From: Nocardia niigatensis NBRC 100131
Lineage (GTDB): Bacteria > Actinomycetota > Actinomycetes > Mycobacteriales > Mycobacteriaceae
Direction of reading: 5' to 3'
DNA: 51,873 nucleotides
Assembly (NCBI RefSeq): GCF_000308655.1
Contig: NZ_BAGC01000068.1
Coordinates: forward strand, 1 to 51,873
Below the pieces are notes generated by a model that had not been told where the DNA came from, searched no databases, and saw nothing but the letters and a program-made list of their open reading frames with translations. The translations under genes and the position numbers were made by a program. Positions within the stretch are counted from its first letter, which is position 1, and every line of letters starts with the position of its first letter. Below, piece by piece: positions 26,196 through 36,419 of the stretch.

Positions 26196-27356
26196 GTGGA
26201 TGCGCGTTCGGCAGCGCTGGTCCGCGCAAACTTTCGGACAGTCGTCGAGGCCCCGCACGGGCCGGAACGGCTGATCAGCGCGTTCTACGGTCATCTTTTC
26301 GCAGAGATTCCCGCCCTGCGGGAACTCTTCCCCTCCGCCATGGATATGCAGCCCAAACGGTTGGTCACGGCCATCTCGTTCGTGCTCGACAATCTGGAGG
26401 ACTGGGATCGCGCGCAACGCTTCCTGGAGCAACTCGCGCGCGACCACCGCAAGTACGGGGTGGAGGCGGCGCACTACGACATCGCCGGGCGCGCCCTGCT
26501 CCACGCCTTCCGCAGCTACAACGGCGCCGCCAACTGGAGCCGGCAGCTGGAGGCGGGCTGGCGCGACATCACCATCCTGATCTCGGCGTCGATGGCCATC
26601 GGCGCCAATTCGGATAAGTCGCAACCGTATTGGGAGGCGACGGTGGTCGGGCACCGGCGGGTGGTGGACGATCTGGCCATCGTCCGCCTGCAGACCGACA
26701 CCCCGATCCCCTATCAGGCCGGGCAGTACGTGCCGGTGGCCATTCCGCAGCGGCCCAAGATGTGGCGCTACCTGTCCCCGGCCATCCCCACCAACCCGTA
26801 CGGCGAGATCGAGTTCCACGTGCGGAAGGTGCGCACCGGCTGGGTGAGCCCGGCCATCGTGAACGAGACCCAGGTGGGCGACCGGTGGATGATCGCGGCG
26901 CCGCTGGGCGGGCTGCATGTGGACCTCAGCAGCCGCAAGGACGTGCTCATGATCGGGTCCGGCACCGGCATCGCGCCGCTGCGGGCACAGCTCATCGAGA
27001 TGGGCCGGCGCGGCATCAATCCGCGCGTGCACCTGTTCCTGGGCGGACGCTACCCGTGTGATCTCTACGACGTGGAGAACATGTGGCAGCTCTCACAATC
27101 CAATCCGTGGCTCACGGTCATCCCGGTGTGCGAGAACGAGACCAATCCGTGGTGGCATCCGTATCCGCCGGCGGAGACGCCGTTCGGCATGCACCGGCGG
27201 CTGATCGGCAATCTGGGCGCGGTGGTCGCCAGCTTCGGCGCCTGGGCCGACCGCCAGATCCAGATCGCCGGATCGGCCCGGATGATCGCCGACACCCGGC
27301 GGGCCCTGCAGGCGGTGGGCACGCCGATGTCGGCGATAAGCTCGGATCCGGTGTAG
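26196..27356 (+). CDS. Flavohemoglobin, type II-like (Rv0385-type)
   Basis: The protein has 386 residues and a GTG start. Residues 1-135 are a globin domain with Y31 (B10) in FYGHLF and the proximal H84 in ARDHRKYGV. An FAD-binding domain (about 145-245) follows, with the altered flavin motif WRYLSPAIP in place of the usual RxYS. The NAD domain has LMIGSGTGIAPLRAQL. Type II flavohemoglobins of mycobacteria lack key NO-dioxygenase features and have been linked to D-lactate-dependent redox activity; that role here is an inference. It is followed after 31 bp by a reductase-only paralogue, and a second full-length copy lies beyond. Confidence 0.88.
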   Translation: MDARSAALVRANFRTVVEAPHGPERLISAFYGHLFAEIPALRELFPSAMDMQPKRLVTAISFVLDNLEDWDRAQRFLEQLARDHRKYGVEAAHYDIAGRALLHAFRSYNGAANWSRQLEAGWRDITILISASMAIGANSDKSQPYWEATVVGHRRVVDDLAIVRLQTDTPIPYQAGQYVPVAIPQRPKMWRYLSPAIPTNPYGEIEFHVRKVRTGWVSPAIVNETQVGDRWMIAAPLGGLHVDLSSRKDVLMIGSGTGIAPLRAQLIEMGRRGINPRVHLFLGGRYPCDLYDVENMWQLSQSNPWLTVIPVCENETNPWWHPYPPAETPFGMHRRLIGNLGAVVASFGAWADRQIQIAGSARMIADTRRALQAVGTPMSAISSDPV

Positions 27357-27387
27357 TGCACGGCCTTTCGACGATCAGGAGTTATCG

Positions 27388-28173
27388 GTGACGCTCGGCC
27401 CGGACGAGACCGGAGAGCTCGCGCTCGGCGCGCAGACGGAGTGGAACGCCACGGTGGTGGGTGCCCACCGGTTGCGCGAGGACACCACGGTGGTGCGGCT
27501 GATCGGCGAGTTCGTGCCGTTCGCGGCGGGCCAGTCGGTGGAGGTGCGTACCCCCCAGCACCCGAACATGGTGCGCCGCCTCTATCCCGCGCTGCCGCCC
27601 TCGCTGGACGGCAAGCTGGAGTTCCATGTGCGCACGGTGCCGGGCGGCTGGTGCAGCGGCTCCATCGTCGCCGACTCGCATCCGGGCGACGAATGGCGGA
27701 TCAGCGCGCCGGCGGGCTGGCTGACGGTGGAACCGGAGGCCACCGAGGTGGTCATGATCGCCGACGGCGTCGGGCTCGCGCCGATGCGCGCGCTGCTGCT
27801 GGATCTGTCACGCCGGGAGCAGCCGCCCCGCACCCATCTGTTCGTGGGCGGGCGCTACCCGCGCGACCTCTACGCCTCCGACATGCTCTACCTGCTGACC
27901 GGTGAATTGCCTTGGCTCACGGTTGTCCCCGTGGTGCAGGACGAATACGACCCGGATCTCGTCGACCCCTGGTACGAGCAGTGCCGCGTCGACATCGGCT
28001 TCCGCCCGGAGGAGATGATGCCGGGCACCATCGCCGACATTCCCGAACGCTTCGGCCCGCTCGACCACCATCAGATCCTGGTCTGCGGCGGCGCCGCGAT
28101 GGTCCGCAACACCATCGACCAGTTGGTCGCCATCGGCGCACCAGCCGAATCCATTCGCTACGAAGGCTTTTGA
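27388..28173 (+). CDS. Stand-alone FAD/NAD(P) reductase, flavohemoglobin paralogue lacking the globin
   Basis: The protein has 261 residues and a GTG start, with AGGAG about eight bases upstream. It aligns along its length with the reductase half of the two neighbouring flavohemoglobins (QSVEVRTPQHPNMVRRLYPALPP and LFVGGRYPRDLY) but has no globin part. The NAD loop is altered, IADGVGLAPM instead of IGSGTGIAPL, and the R-Y-L-S flavin motif becomes RRLYPA. It may serve as a partner reductase, bind a different electron donor, or be degenerating. The reading frame is intact with normal codon use, which argues for function. Confidence 0.82.
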   Translation: MTLGPDETGELALGAQTEWNATVVGAHRLREDTTVVRLIGEFVPFAAGQSVEVRTPQHPNMVRRLYPALPPSLDGKLEFHVRTVPGGWCSGSIVADSHPGDEWRISAPAGWLTVEPEATEVVMIADGVGLAPMRALLLDLSRREQPPRTHLFVGGRYPRDLYASDMLYLLTGELPWLTVVPVVQDEYDPDLVDPWYEQCRVDIGFRPEEMMPGTIADIPERFGPLDHHQILVCGGAAMVRNTIDQLVAIGAPAESIRYEGF

Positions 28174-28287
28174 TAAATCACAGCGCGGCGACGGATTTCG
28201 CAAGGGTCGGGGTGACTCCTCGGGTACGCCCGGAATCGGCTCGCCACCCAACCGCCGGCACGGGTACGAAACCGGCGACGGCACTCA

Positions 28288-28303
28288 GCCTTCCGCTGAA
28301 GGC
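28288..28303. terminator. Small hairpin between convergent reductase and flavohemoglobin genes
   Basis: GCCTTC and GAAGGC form a 6-bp stem with a CGCT tetraloop in the 156-bp convergent gap. No T-tract is present, so this is a weak terminator call. Confidence 0.35.
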
Positions 28304-28329
28304 GCGGAGAGGCGGAACAGAGAGGCGGG

Positions 28330-29499
28330 TCAGAAGAGCGGGTCGTGGCGGATGTTCTGGGTGGGCGTTCCCCCGGCCATGAGGCGGAACTTGGTGGTCT
28401 GCACCATGGACGGGGCGCCGACGATCTGGACGTCGCGGTCGTCCCAGGAGCCGTGGCTCGCCACGATCTTGCCGATCTGACCGACGACTCGCGGTTCCAG
28501 GCCCGGGAATTCGCGCGGGCCGTCGGAATCGTCGAAGTGCCACCACGGGTTCTCGGTGGACTCGGTGACCGGATGCACGGTGAGCCACCTGTTGGCGCAG
28601 GCCAATTGGCTGAGCACCTCGAGATCGTAGAGATCACACGGGTAGTGGCCGCCGACGAACAGATCCACCTTGGGGTTGGAGCGCCGCGCGGCCATGGCCA
28701 TGAGCTGGGCGCGCAGCGGGGCGATGCCGGTGCCGCAGCCGATCATGAGCAGCTTGCGGCGGGTATTGCGGGGCACGCCGAGACCGCCCAGGGGCGAACC
28801 GATCAGCCACTGCTCGCCGACCCGGCTGTGCCCGACCATGGCCGGGCTGACCCAGCCGCCGGTGACGCCCCGGATGTGGAATTCCAGCTCGCCGTTGGCA
28901 TTCGCGGGAATCGCCGGGGACAGGTAGCGCCACATGCGCGGGCGGGAGGGAATCTGCACGCTCATGTACTGGCCGGCCGCGTACTGCATGGGCTGGTCCA
29001 GCCGCAGCCGCACCACGGCGAGATTGCGCAGGACCTCGCGATGCTCGATGACCGTGCCGGTCCACACCGGCGGGGTGGTCTCCTGCTCGGCCGCGCCGAC
29101 CATGGTGTCGGCGATGACGCCGATGCCCTCGTCCCAGGCCCGGTCGACCTCGTCGGTCCACAGTTCGGTGCCGGCGTAGGCCTCCAGCGCGGACTTCAGC
29201 GATTTGCACACGGCCACATAGTGTTCGGCGGCCACCCCGTACTTGCGGTGATCGCGGCCGAGCTGGGCCAGGAAGGGCAGCAACCGGTCCGGTTCCTCCA
29301 GCCGGTCCACCACGTAGGCGATGGCCTTCACCAGCCGGTCGCGCTGGGCATCCAGGGCGGCGGGGAAGAAGTCGCGAACGTGTGGGTACTCCGTGAAGAG
29401 GATGGCGTAGAACGATCGCGCGAGTTTCTCGGGACCACCTTCTTCCGCAGCAACCGCCTTGAACGTTGTTCTTATCAATGCGACGGTGCGCGAATCCAT
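28330..29499 (-). CDS. Second flavohemoglobin, type II-like
   Basis: The protein has 389 residues from the ATG at 29499, chosen because MDSRTVALIRTTF aligns with MDARSAALVRANF of the first copy; a GTG at 29508 is possible. The architecture is the same: globin with Y31 and H84 (GRDHRKYGV), then WRYLSPAIPANANG and LMIGCGTGIAPLRAQL. It differs in the C-terminal third (NPWWHFDDSDGPREF). It is transcribed towards the reductase gene and has its own 480-bp upstream region, so it is probably regulated separately from the first copy. Confidence 0.88.
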   Translation of the reverse strand: MDSRTVALIRTTFKAVAAEEGGPEKLARSFYAILFTEYPHVRDFFPAALDAQRDRLVKAIAYVVDRLEEPDRLLPFLAQLGRDHRKYGVAAEHYVAVCKSLKSALEAYAGTELWTDEVDRAWDEGIGVIADTMVGAAEQETTPPVWTGTVIEHREVLRNLAVVRLRLDQPMQYAAGQYMSVQIPSRPRMWRYLSPAIPANANGELEFHIRGVTGGWVSPAMVGHSRVGEQWLIGSPLGGLGVPRNTRRKLLMIGCGTGIAPLRAQLMAMAARRSNPKVDLFVGGHYPCDLYDLEVLSQLACANRWLTVHPVTESTENPWWHFDDSDGPREFPGLEPRVVGQIGKIVASHGSWDDRDVQIVGAPSMVQTTKFRLMAGGTPTQNIRHDPLF

Positions 29500-29983
29500 T
29501 TGTGTCACAACCCCATTTCGCAATCGAACGCAGGCGTGACCGGCGAGTGAAGTGCTGCGGGACACTCGACAGCAGCCGTTGCCAAGCAAGTGTAAGCGAG
29601 GTTAGCCAGCAACGGAACGGGACGTTTCAATAACGCGCCCTTTATTCCCCCGAAACGTGAACGTTGCGGGGTATCTGAGCCGAAAACAGACTGCTAAACC
29701 GGAACACGCCGCGAGACACGGGGTTTCAGACAGCGAACCTGGGTGATCCGTTTTGCAAGACTCAGAAAAACAGCGATCCCGCCGCAACTTCGCCGGTCCT
29801 TGAATTACCTTGCAGCATACGGACAAACCACACGATTGGCTTCAATTAATAACCCACCGGTCTGTTTGTCATTCACAGACGGTAAGAACTTCGTCAATCC
29901 CCCAATCCCCGAGCACAACTCAGCACATTGCCCGCAACAATCATGACCGGGCGTACACCGGCACACGGACGCGCGAAACGAAA
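29500..29983. other. Gene-free region upstream of the second flavohemoglobin
   Basis: These 484 bp are lower in GC than the flanks, especially 29750-29940, and hold no convincing coding frame. The region contains an inverted repeat, ACGTTTC (29622-29628) and GAAACGT (29652-29658), 23 bp apart. It must contain the promoter of the minus-strand flavohemoglobin; no single promoter is clear. Composition and length leave room for a small RNA. Confidence 0.5.
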
Positions 29984-30014
29984 GAAGGCGGCGTCCCTCG
30001 GGGACGCCGCCTTC
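29984..30014 (-). terminator. Terminator of the dnaK-grpE-dnaJ-hspR operon
   Basis: A perfect 14-bp stem pairs GAAGGCGGCGTCCC (29984-29997) with 30001-30014 over a 3-nt loop. On the minus strand it is followed by TTTCGTTTCG. It begins 15 bp after the hspR stop. Confidence 0.88.
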
Positions 30015-30028
30015 TCGATTCTCTTGCC

Positions 30029-30424
30029 CTACTGCGGCTTACGCCGGTTTCTGGGCTGCCACACCACGAGAGCGGTGCTGCGCTGCGGCGGGGTCAGGTC
30101 GGGGCGGTACCCCGACCGGAGCCTTTCCGCCTCGGCGGTCAACTCGCTCACCCGCTGCTGCAGCTCCTCCACCTGGTTGGTGAGTTCGATGATCCGTTTG
30201 ATGCCGGCCAGATTCACGCCCTCGTCCTGGGACAGGCGCTGCACCTCGCGGAGCAACTCCACATCCCGGTCCGAGTAGCGCCGCCCGCCGCCCGAAGTAC
30301 GTTGCGGCGAAACCAGACCCAGCCGGTCATAGGTGCGCAGCGTCTGGGCGTGCATGCCCGCCAGCTCCGCGGCCACCGAGATCAGGAAGTACTGGGCCTC
30401 GGTCTTCTTCGGATCGGAACTCAT
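30029..30424 (-). CDS. hspR: Heat-shock repressor HspR (MerR family)
   Basis: The protein has 131 residues. It represses dnaK and clpB by binding HAIR sites, with DnaK as co-repressor in studied relatives. The MerR helix-turn-helix spans about 12-80: YFLISVAAELAGMHAQTLRTYDRLGLVSPQR, then RRYSDRDVELLREVQRL. A coiled coil follows, with a short basic tail RNRRKPQ. The ATG at 30424 shares a base with the dnaJ stop (TGATG); the frame five residues upstream is less likely. It is the last gene of the operon, so HspR controls its own synthesis. Confidence 0.95.
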   Translation of the reverse strand: MSSDPKKTEAQYFLISVAAELAGMHAQTLRTYDRLGLVSPQRTSGGGRRYSDRDVELLREVQRLSQDEGVNLAGIKRIIELTNQVEELQQRVSELTAEAERLRSGYRPDLTPPQRSTALVVWQPRNRRKPQ

Positions 30425-31599
30425 CAGGCACCTGCCCATCCCGCACGTGGATCGAATCCGCTGGTCTTCTCCGCCTCCGAGTAGCGCCGCAGCGCCTCGG
30501 TGGCATTGTCGTCCAGCTTCTGCGGCACCGCGACCTTCACGGTGACGAGCAGGTCACCGGCGCTGCCGTCGCGCTTGGGCACGCCGCGCCCGCGCACCCG
30601 CAGGGTCCGGCCGTCGGCGGTGCCCGGCGGCACCTTGACGCCCACGCGGCCGTCCAGGGTGGGCACGGAAACCGTGGTGCCCAGCACCAGTTCGGCGTAC
30701 GAGACCGGCAACACCAGGGTCAGGTCGTCGCCATTGCGGCCGAAGACCTTGTCCTGGCTGACGTGCACGGTGACGTACAGGTCGCCCGGAGGCGCGCCGC
30801 GCAGGCCCGCCTCGCCCTGACCGGCCAGCCGGATCCGCTGCCCGTCGCGCACGCCCGGGGGAATGCGCACGGTGATGGTGCGGGTCCGGTTCTGGATGCC
30901 CGAGCCACGGCAGTCGACGCACGGGTCGTCGATGATCGACCCGGTGCCCCGGCAGTCCTCGCACGGCTCGCTGAAGCCGAACGCGCCCTGGTTCCGGCTG
31001 ACCACGCCGGTGCCGTTGCAGTGCGGGCAGACTCGCGGGCTGGTGCCCGGCTTGGCGCCACTGCCGTGGCAGGTGGTGCACGCGGCCGGGCTGGTCATGC
31101 GCAGCGGGACGGTCACGCCCTGGGCGGCCTCGCGGAAGCCGAGAGTCGTCTCGGTCTCCACGTCCGAACCGCGCCGCGGGCGCGACGACGTCCGGGTGCC
31201 GCCCCGATTGAACAGCCCGCCCAGCAGGTCGCCCAGGCCGCCGTCGGCGCCACCGGCTCCGGCGCCGAAGATGTCGCCGAGGTTGAACTCGCCGCCGGAG
31301 AACCCGCCGCCGGGCTGGCCGTAGCCGCCCCCGGGCGAGAACCCGCCGCGGCCGAAACCGCCGCCGGCGAACAGCTTCCGGGCTTCGTCGTACTCCTTGC
31401 GCTTCTCCGGATCCGACAGCACGGCATTCGCCTCGCTGACGGCCTTGAACCGCTCCTCGGCCTTGCTGTCCCCGGGGTTCTTGTCCGGGTGCAGGTCACG
31501 GGCCAGTTTGCGGTAGGCCTTCTTGATCTCGTCCTGGGTAGCGCTGGAGGAAACACCCAGATCCTTGTAGAAGTCCTTTTCGAGCCACTCGCGATTCAC
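30424..31599 (-). CDS. dnaJ: Co-chaperone DnaJ (DnaJ1 type)
   Basis: The protein has 391 residues and a GTG start preceded by GAGGAGGAG. The J domain (about 9-75) has the HPD motif in RDLHPDKNPGD. A Gly/Phe-rich linker follows. The zinc region has four CxxCxGxG repeats (CTTCHGSG, CPHCNGTG, CEDCRGTG, CVDCRGSG), and the two client-binding beta domains lie behind it. The N-terminal REWLEKDFYKDLGVSS matches the actinobacterial DnaJ1 of dnaK operons. It stimulates DnaK ATP hydrolysis and delivers clients. Confidence 0.97.
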   Translation of the reverse strand: MNREWLEKDFYKDLGVSSSATQDEIKKAYRKLARDLHPDKNPGDSKAEERFKAVSEANAVLSDPEKRKEYDEARKLFAGGGFGRGGFSPGGGYGQPGGGFSGGEFNLGDIFGAGAGGADGGLGDLLGGLFNRGGTRTSSRPRRGSDVETETTLGFREAAQGVTVPLRMTSPAACTTCHGSGAKPGTSPRVCPHCNGTGVVSRNQGAFGFSEPCEDCRGTGSIIDDPCVDCRGSGIQNRTRTITVRIPPGVRDGQRIRLAGQGEAGLRGAPPGDLYVTVHVSQDKVFGRNGDDLTLVLPVSYAELVLGTTVSVPTLDGRVGVKVPPGTADGRTLRVRGRGVPKRDGSAGDLLVTVKVAVPQKLDDNATEALRRYSEAEKTSGFDPRAGWAGA

Positions 31600-31653
31600 C
31601 GGGCATCTCCTCCTCTCGGTGTGGTCATCGACGCCGGGGGCGTCCGTGGGTTG

Positions 31654-32258
31654 TCAATCAGTGCCAGCGGCATCGGTGCCAGCGTTCGTCGTATCCGGCT
31701 GTCCTGCAGCCAGATCCGCCACACCGTCGGTGACGCCGACCAGCGCGTGGCGGAGCACGCGATCGCCGAACCGGTAGCCCTTGCGCATCACCATGCCGAG
31801 CACCGGGTCGGCGCCACTGCCCTCGTGCTGCACGGCCTCGTGCAGGGTCGGGTCGAAAGGCTCACCCTCCGAACCGAATTCCTCGAGGCCCTGCTTCTGC
31901 AGGGCGGTGACCAGCTTGTCCGCGACCGACTTGAGCGGCCCGTTGTCGAGGTCGCCGTGTGCGCGAGCGCGGTCCAGATCGTCCAGCACCGGGAGCAGTT
32001 CGCCCACGACCGCGGCCTTGGCGGTATCGATGGCGGCCTTGCGGTCACGCTCGACCCGGCGGCGGTAGTTGGCGTACTCCGCGGTGAGCCGCTGGAGATC
32101 GGCGGTGCGCTCGGCCAGTTCGGCCGAGATCACGTCGGCGAGGGCGTCCTCGCTGACCTCGGGAGTCCCCTCGGCCCCGAGGGCCGCGGCGGTATCCACC
32201 GCGGCCTCGAAGACCTCACCCGTGGCCGGATCGACCATGTTGTCCGGGTTCTGGTTCG

Positions 32259-32262
<4 letters not shown>
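31654..32262 (-). CDS. grpE: Nucleotide-exchange factor GrpE
   Basis: The protein has 202 residues and a GTG start that overlaps the dnaK stop (GTGA). The long helical dimerisation region is about 45-100, with TAEYANYRRRVERDRK. The beta-wing at about 105-175 contains GEPFDPTLHEAVQHEGSGADPV and MRKGYRFGDRVLRHALVGV. It releases ADP from DnaK. The C-terminal tail is Ala/Thr-rich and probably disordered. Confidence 0.96.
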
Positions 32263-34097
<1,835 letters not shown>

Positions 34098-34175
34098 GGT
34101 GATTCCTCCTATTTGACGTACCTGAGCGCCCCGGAATCCCTTCCTGACGACTCCGGCGCACTGCATCCCAGTAAC

Positions 34176-34196
34176 ACTGAGCGTGGTCGGCTCAAT
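34176..34196 (-). promoter_or_regulatory. Degenerate second HAIR-like site upstream of dnaK
   Basis: ACTGAGC-N7-GCTCAAT keeps the GAG/CTCA core and the exact 7-bp spacer of HAIR, with several mismatches. It lies between the better HAIR site and the dnaK start. Confidence 0.5.
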
Positions 34197-34229
34197 CTTG
34201 CACCCGCCGGCGGCGATGCGCAAGCTGAA

Positions 34230-34250
34230 CTTGAGTCCGATTCACTCAAC
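34230..34250 (-). promoter_or_regulatory. HspR-binding HAIR operator of the dnaK operon
   Basis: CTTGAGT-N7-ACTCAAC differs from the consensus CTTGAGT-N7-ACTCAAG only at the last base. It lies 133 bp upstream of the dnaK start. Confidence 0.88.
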
Positions 34251-34266
34251 CTTGCTGACCTGTCCC

Positions 34267-34293
34267 AACGGGGGCCGCACGTCATCTATTCCC
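34267..34293 (-). promoter_or_regulatory. SigH/SigR-type promoter of dnaK
   Basis: Minus-strand GGGAATA, 16 bases and CGTT (GGAAT-N18-GTT) match the SigH/SigR consensus. The HAIR site lies about 17-37 bp downstream of the -10 element, so HspR would act as a roadblock here rather than by masking the -35. Confidence 0.65.
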
Positions 34294-34411
34294 CGCGCCA
34301 CAGAAAATTTCTTCGCGGGCGAGCGCGACCCGATGCCCGTGGCGCGACCCGAGCCCATTGTGTCCACACCGGCCGGTTGGCAACCACCGATGGCTCCGGA
34401 TCGTGACCGGA

Positions 34412-35182
34412 TCAGCTGGGCGGATAGATCGCAATCGGCTCGCCGGTGGCGGTGACCTGGAAATAGCCGTGCTGGGAACCGTCGTCGACATAGACGGTCA
34501 CCACCGGATTGCCGTCGGCGCCGCGCGCGATCTCGACATGGCTGATCCGGCCGTTGGGCACGCCCGCCGACTGCGGGGCCCCGGCGAGCAGGGCCGCGAT
34601 CTTCTTCAGATCCAGCACCGACATGTCGAAGATGTCCACACCCGGCGACCGGGCGATGTCGTCGTACGCGTGGAAGTCGCCGTCGTAGCGGATGTGCGCG
34701 TCCCGCGGCGCCGACGGATCCTTGCGCCGCTCGATGATCACGTAGGTGGGATAGAGGAGAACCTGATCGGCTCTGGTGTCGCCGAAGTGATCCTGGTAGG
34801 CCGCGACGAAGCTCGCCATCCCCGGCCCGGTGGTCGGGTCGGGGATCGCGGGCGCGGAGGCGGTCGTGCGGGAGACGCATCCAGCGAAGGCTCCCAGCAG
34901 CGCCGCGGCGACGACGATCGCGGCGGCGACGCGCATGCGCGTGGACGGGCCGCGCCGATTCGCCCGCACCACAGGCGAATTCACCAGATTGGCCGGGATC
35001 TGCAGATCGTCCAGGACCGCGTCCAGTTCTCCGAAGGTCTTGGCCGCCATGGCCTTTGCCGTGCGGTCGGCGTGTTCGGAGGCGGTGAGCTCACCGCCGT
35101 CACGGGCGGTGTCGAGCAGGGTGCAGGCATCCACGCGATCGGTGTCACGGGCCCGCAATCCCTGGAAGCGTGCATCAGCCAT
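34412..35182 (-). CDS. DUF1707-domain membrane protein (single DUF1707)
   Basis: The protein has 256 residues. The N-terminal DUF1707 module (about 1-62) has the family pattern RARDTDRVDACTLLDTARDGGELTASEHADR. A basic linker and one membrane helix (about 82-102, with a Cys at its end) follow. The outer domain (about 115-256) resembles that of the next gene upstream: FGDTRADQVLLYPTYVIIERR and VTVYVDDGSQHGYFQVTATG. DUF1707 is common in actinobacterial membrane proteins, function unknown. It is 8 bp downstream of its larger paralogue. Confidence 0.82.
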   Translation of the reverse strand: MADARFQGLRARDTDRVDACTLLDTARDGGELTASEHADRTAKAMAAKTFGELDAVLDDLQIPANLVNSPVVRANRRGPSTRMRVAAAIVVAAALLGAFAGCVSRTTASAPAIPDPTTGPGMASFVAAYQDHFGDTRADQVLLYPTYVIIERRKDPSAPRDAHIRYDGDFHAYDDIARSPGVDIFDMSVLDLKKIAALLAGAPQSAGVPNGRISHVEIARGADGNPVVTVYVDDGSQHGYFQVTATGEPIAIYPPS

Positions 35183-35190
35183 GGTCTCGC

Positions 35191-36258
35191 CTATCCCCCG
35201 AACGCCACGGTCCGCACGATCCGGCCGTCGAGGGTCGCCTCGAGGTAGCCGTTCTCATTGGCCTTGTTGCCCACATAGATCCGGACGAGCGGCCCGGTGC
35301 CCGACCCCTCGATATCGAGGTAGGTCACCGCGCCCTGATCCACCTTGGTGAGGGCCGGAGCCTGGGCCGTCAGGGCCGCGATGGCCTGCGCGTTCAGCGC
35401 GGCCAGATCCGCCGTCGGTGTCTGCGGCGGCCGGGTCTGCGGTTGGTCGCCCGCGTCGAAACCGCCGCGATAGGTGTAGCGGACCTTGCGGTTGGCCTGG
35501 GTGCCGCGGGTGACCACCGCGTAGTCGGGGTACAGGTCGACCTCGTCGACGATGGTGTCGCCGAACTTGGCCCGGTAGGCGTCCCGGAAGTAGCCGATGC
35601 CTTCGGCCGCGGTGAGTTTCGGCCGGGGCAGCACCAGCGGCTCGATGATCCCGAGGTCCACCGACGGCGGCCCGGCGGGATGGGAGGGCGGACGGTCCAC
35701 CGCCACGAAGGTGCCCACCGCCACCGCGATGCTCAGGGCCGCGATGCCCGCGGCGAACCAGTTCTCGCGCCGCGGCTTCGGCGGGGCCGGATCGGGCGGG
35801 GCGTCGCCGGAGCGCTGCAGATCGTCGGTGAGCTGGGCGAGTTCGCCCAGAGTCCGTGCCTCACCGGCGAGTTCGGTGAGGGTGCGATGGTCGGCGCTGC
35901 TCAGCTGCCCGTCCGCGAGGGCGGCGTCGAGCAGGACGCAGGCGGCCTGCCGGTCGCCGTCGCGGGCCCGGGTGCGCGGCGGATAGCCGCCGGCGGACGG
36001 CCGCCGCGAGCGCCGGCCGGCGGCGGTGAGATCGGCGGTCTTGGTGCTGCGCTGGAGATCGCCGATGAGGCCCTGTAACTGGCCGAGGGTCTGGGCGTTC
36101 TGCGCCTGCTCGGAGCGCTGGTGATACTCGTCGACCCCGAGTTCGCCCTCCGCGAAGGCGGCGTCGAGCAGCGTCCGCGCGTTGACGCGGTCGATGTCCC
36201 GCGCCCGCATGCGCCCGGCGGGCGAATCCCCGGCCGATCCGGACGATTTCGAGCTCAC
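35191..36258 (-). CDS. Membrane protein with two DUF1707 domains
   Basis: The protein has 355 residues from the GTG at 36258; the ATG in RMRARDIDR, 16 codons later, is another possible start. Two DUF1707 modules are in tandem: MRARDIDRVNARTLLDAAFAEGE and RARDGDRQAACVLLDAALADGQ. One membrane helix (ENWFAAGIAALSIAVAVGTF) is followed by an outer domain that shares the FGDTIVDEVDLYPDYAVV pattern with the next gene. The two genes form a pair that probably arose by duplication with gain or loss of one DUF1707 module. Confidence 0.8.
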   Translation of the reverse strand: MSSKSSGSAGDSPAGRMRARDIDRVNARTLLDAAFAEGELGVDEYHQRSEQAQNAQTLGQLQGLIGDLQRSTKTADLTAAGRRSRRPSAGGYPPRTRARDGDRQAACVLLDAALADGQLSSADHRTLTELAGEARTLGELAQLTDDLQRSGDAPPDPAPPKPRRENWFAAGIAALSIAVAVGTFVAVDRPPSHPAGPPSVDLGIIEPLVLPRPKLTAAEGIGYFRDAYRAKFGDTIVDEVDLYPDYAVVTRGTQANRKVRYTYRGGFDAGDQPQTRPPQTPTADLAALNAQAIAALTAQAPALTKVDQGAVTYLDIEGSGTGPLVRIYVGNKANENGYLEATLDGRIVRTVAFGG

Positions 36259-36419
36259 GCGGGGATCGTAGACGGATCCGGGCCGTACCGCGCAGTTTCC
36301 GACGGCCGCTGAACGGGGCGGGACACGCCCGGCATGCGCGCCGACGTCCGAAATGCCGGGCTCGTGCGCGGTCGGCCACGAAGATTTGGAGCGTCGATTT
36401 CCGCTGGTGAGGAGGTTCG

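Noticed and set aside
27357..27387. Frameshift or truncation that removed a globin domain from the stand-alone reductase
   Set aside because: Only 31 bp separate it from the upstream gene, with no globin remnant in any frame, and a normal ribosome site precedes its own start.
29590..29615. IdeR/Fur-like iron box near the second flavohemoglobin (GAGGTTAGCC)
   Set aside because: Only one half-site resembles the consensus; the other arm does not fit.
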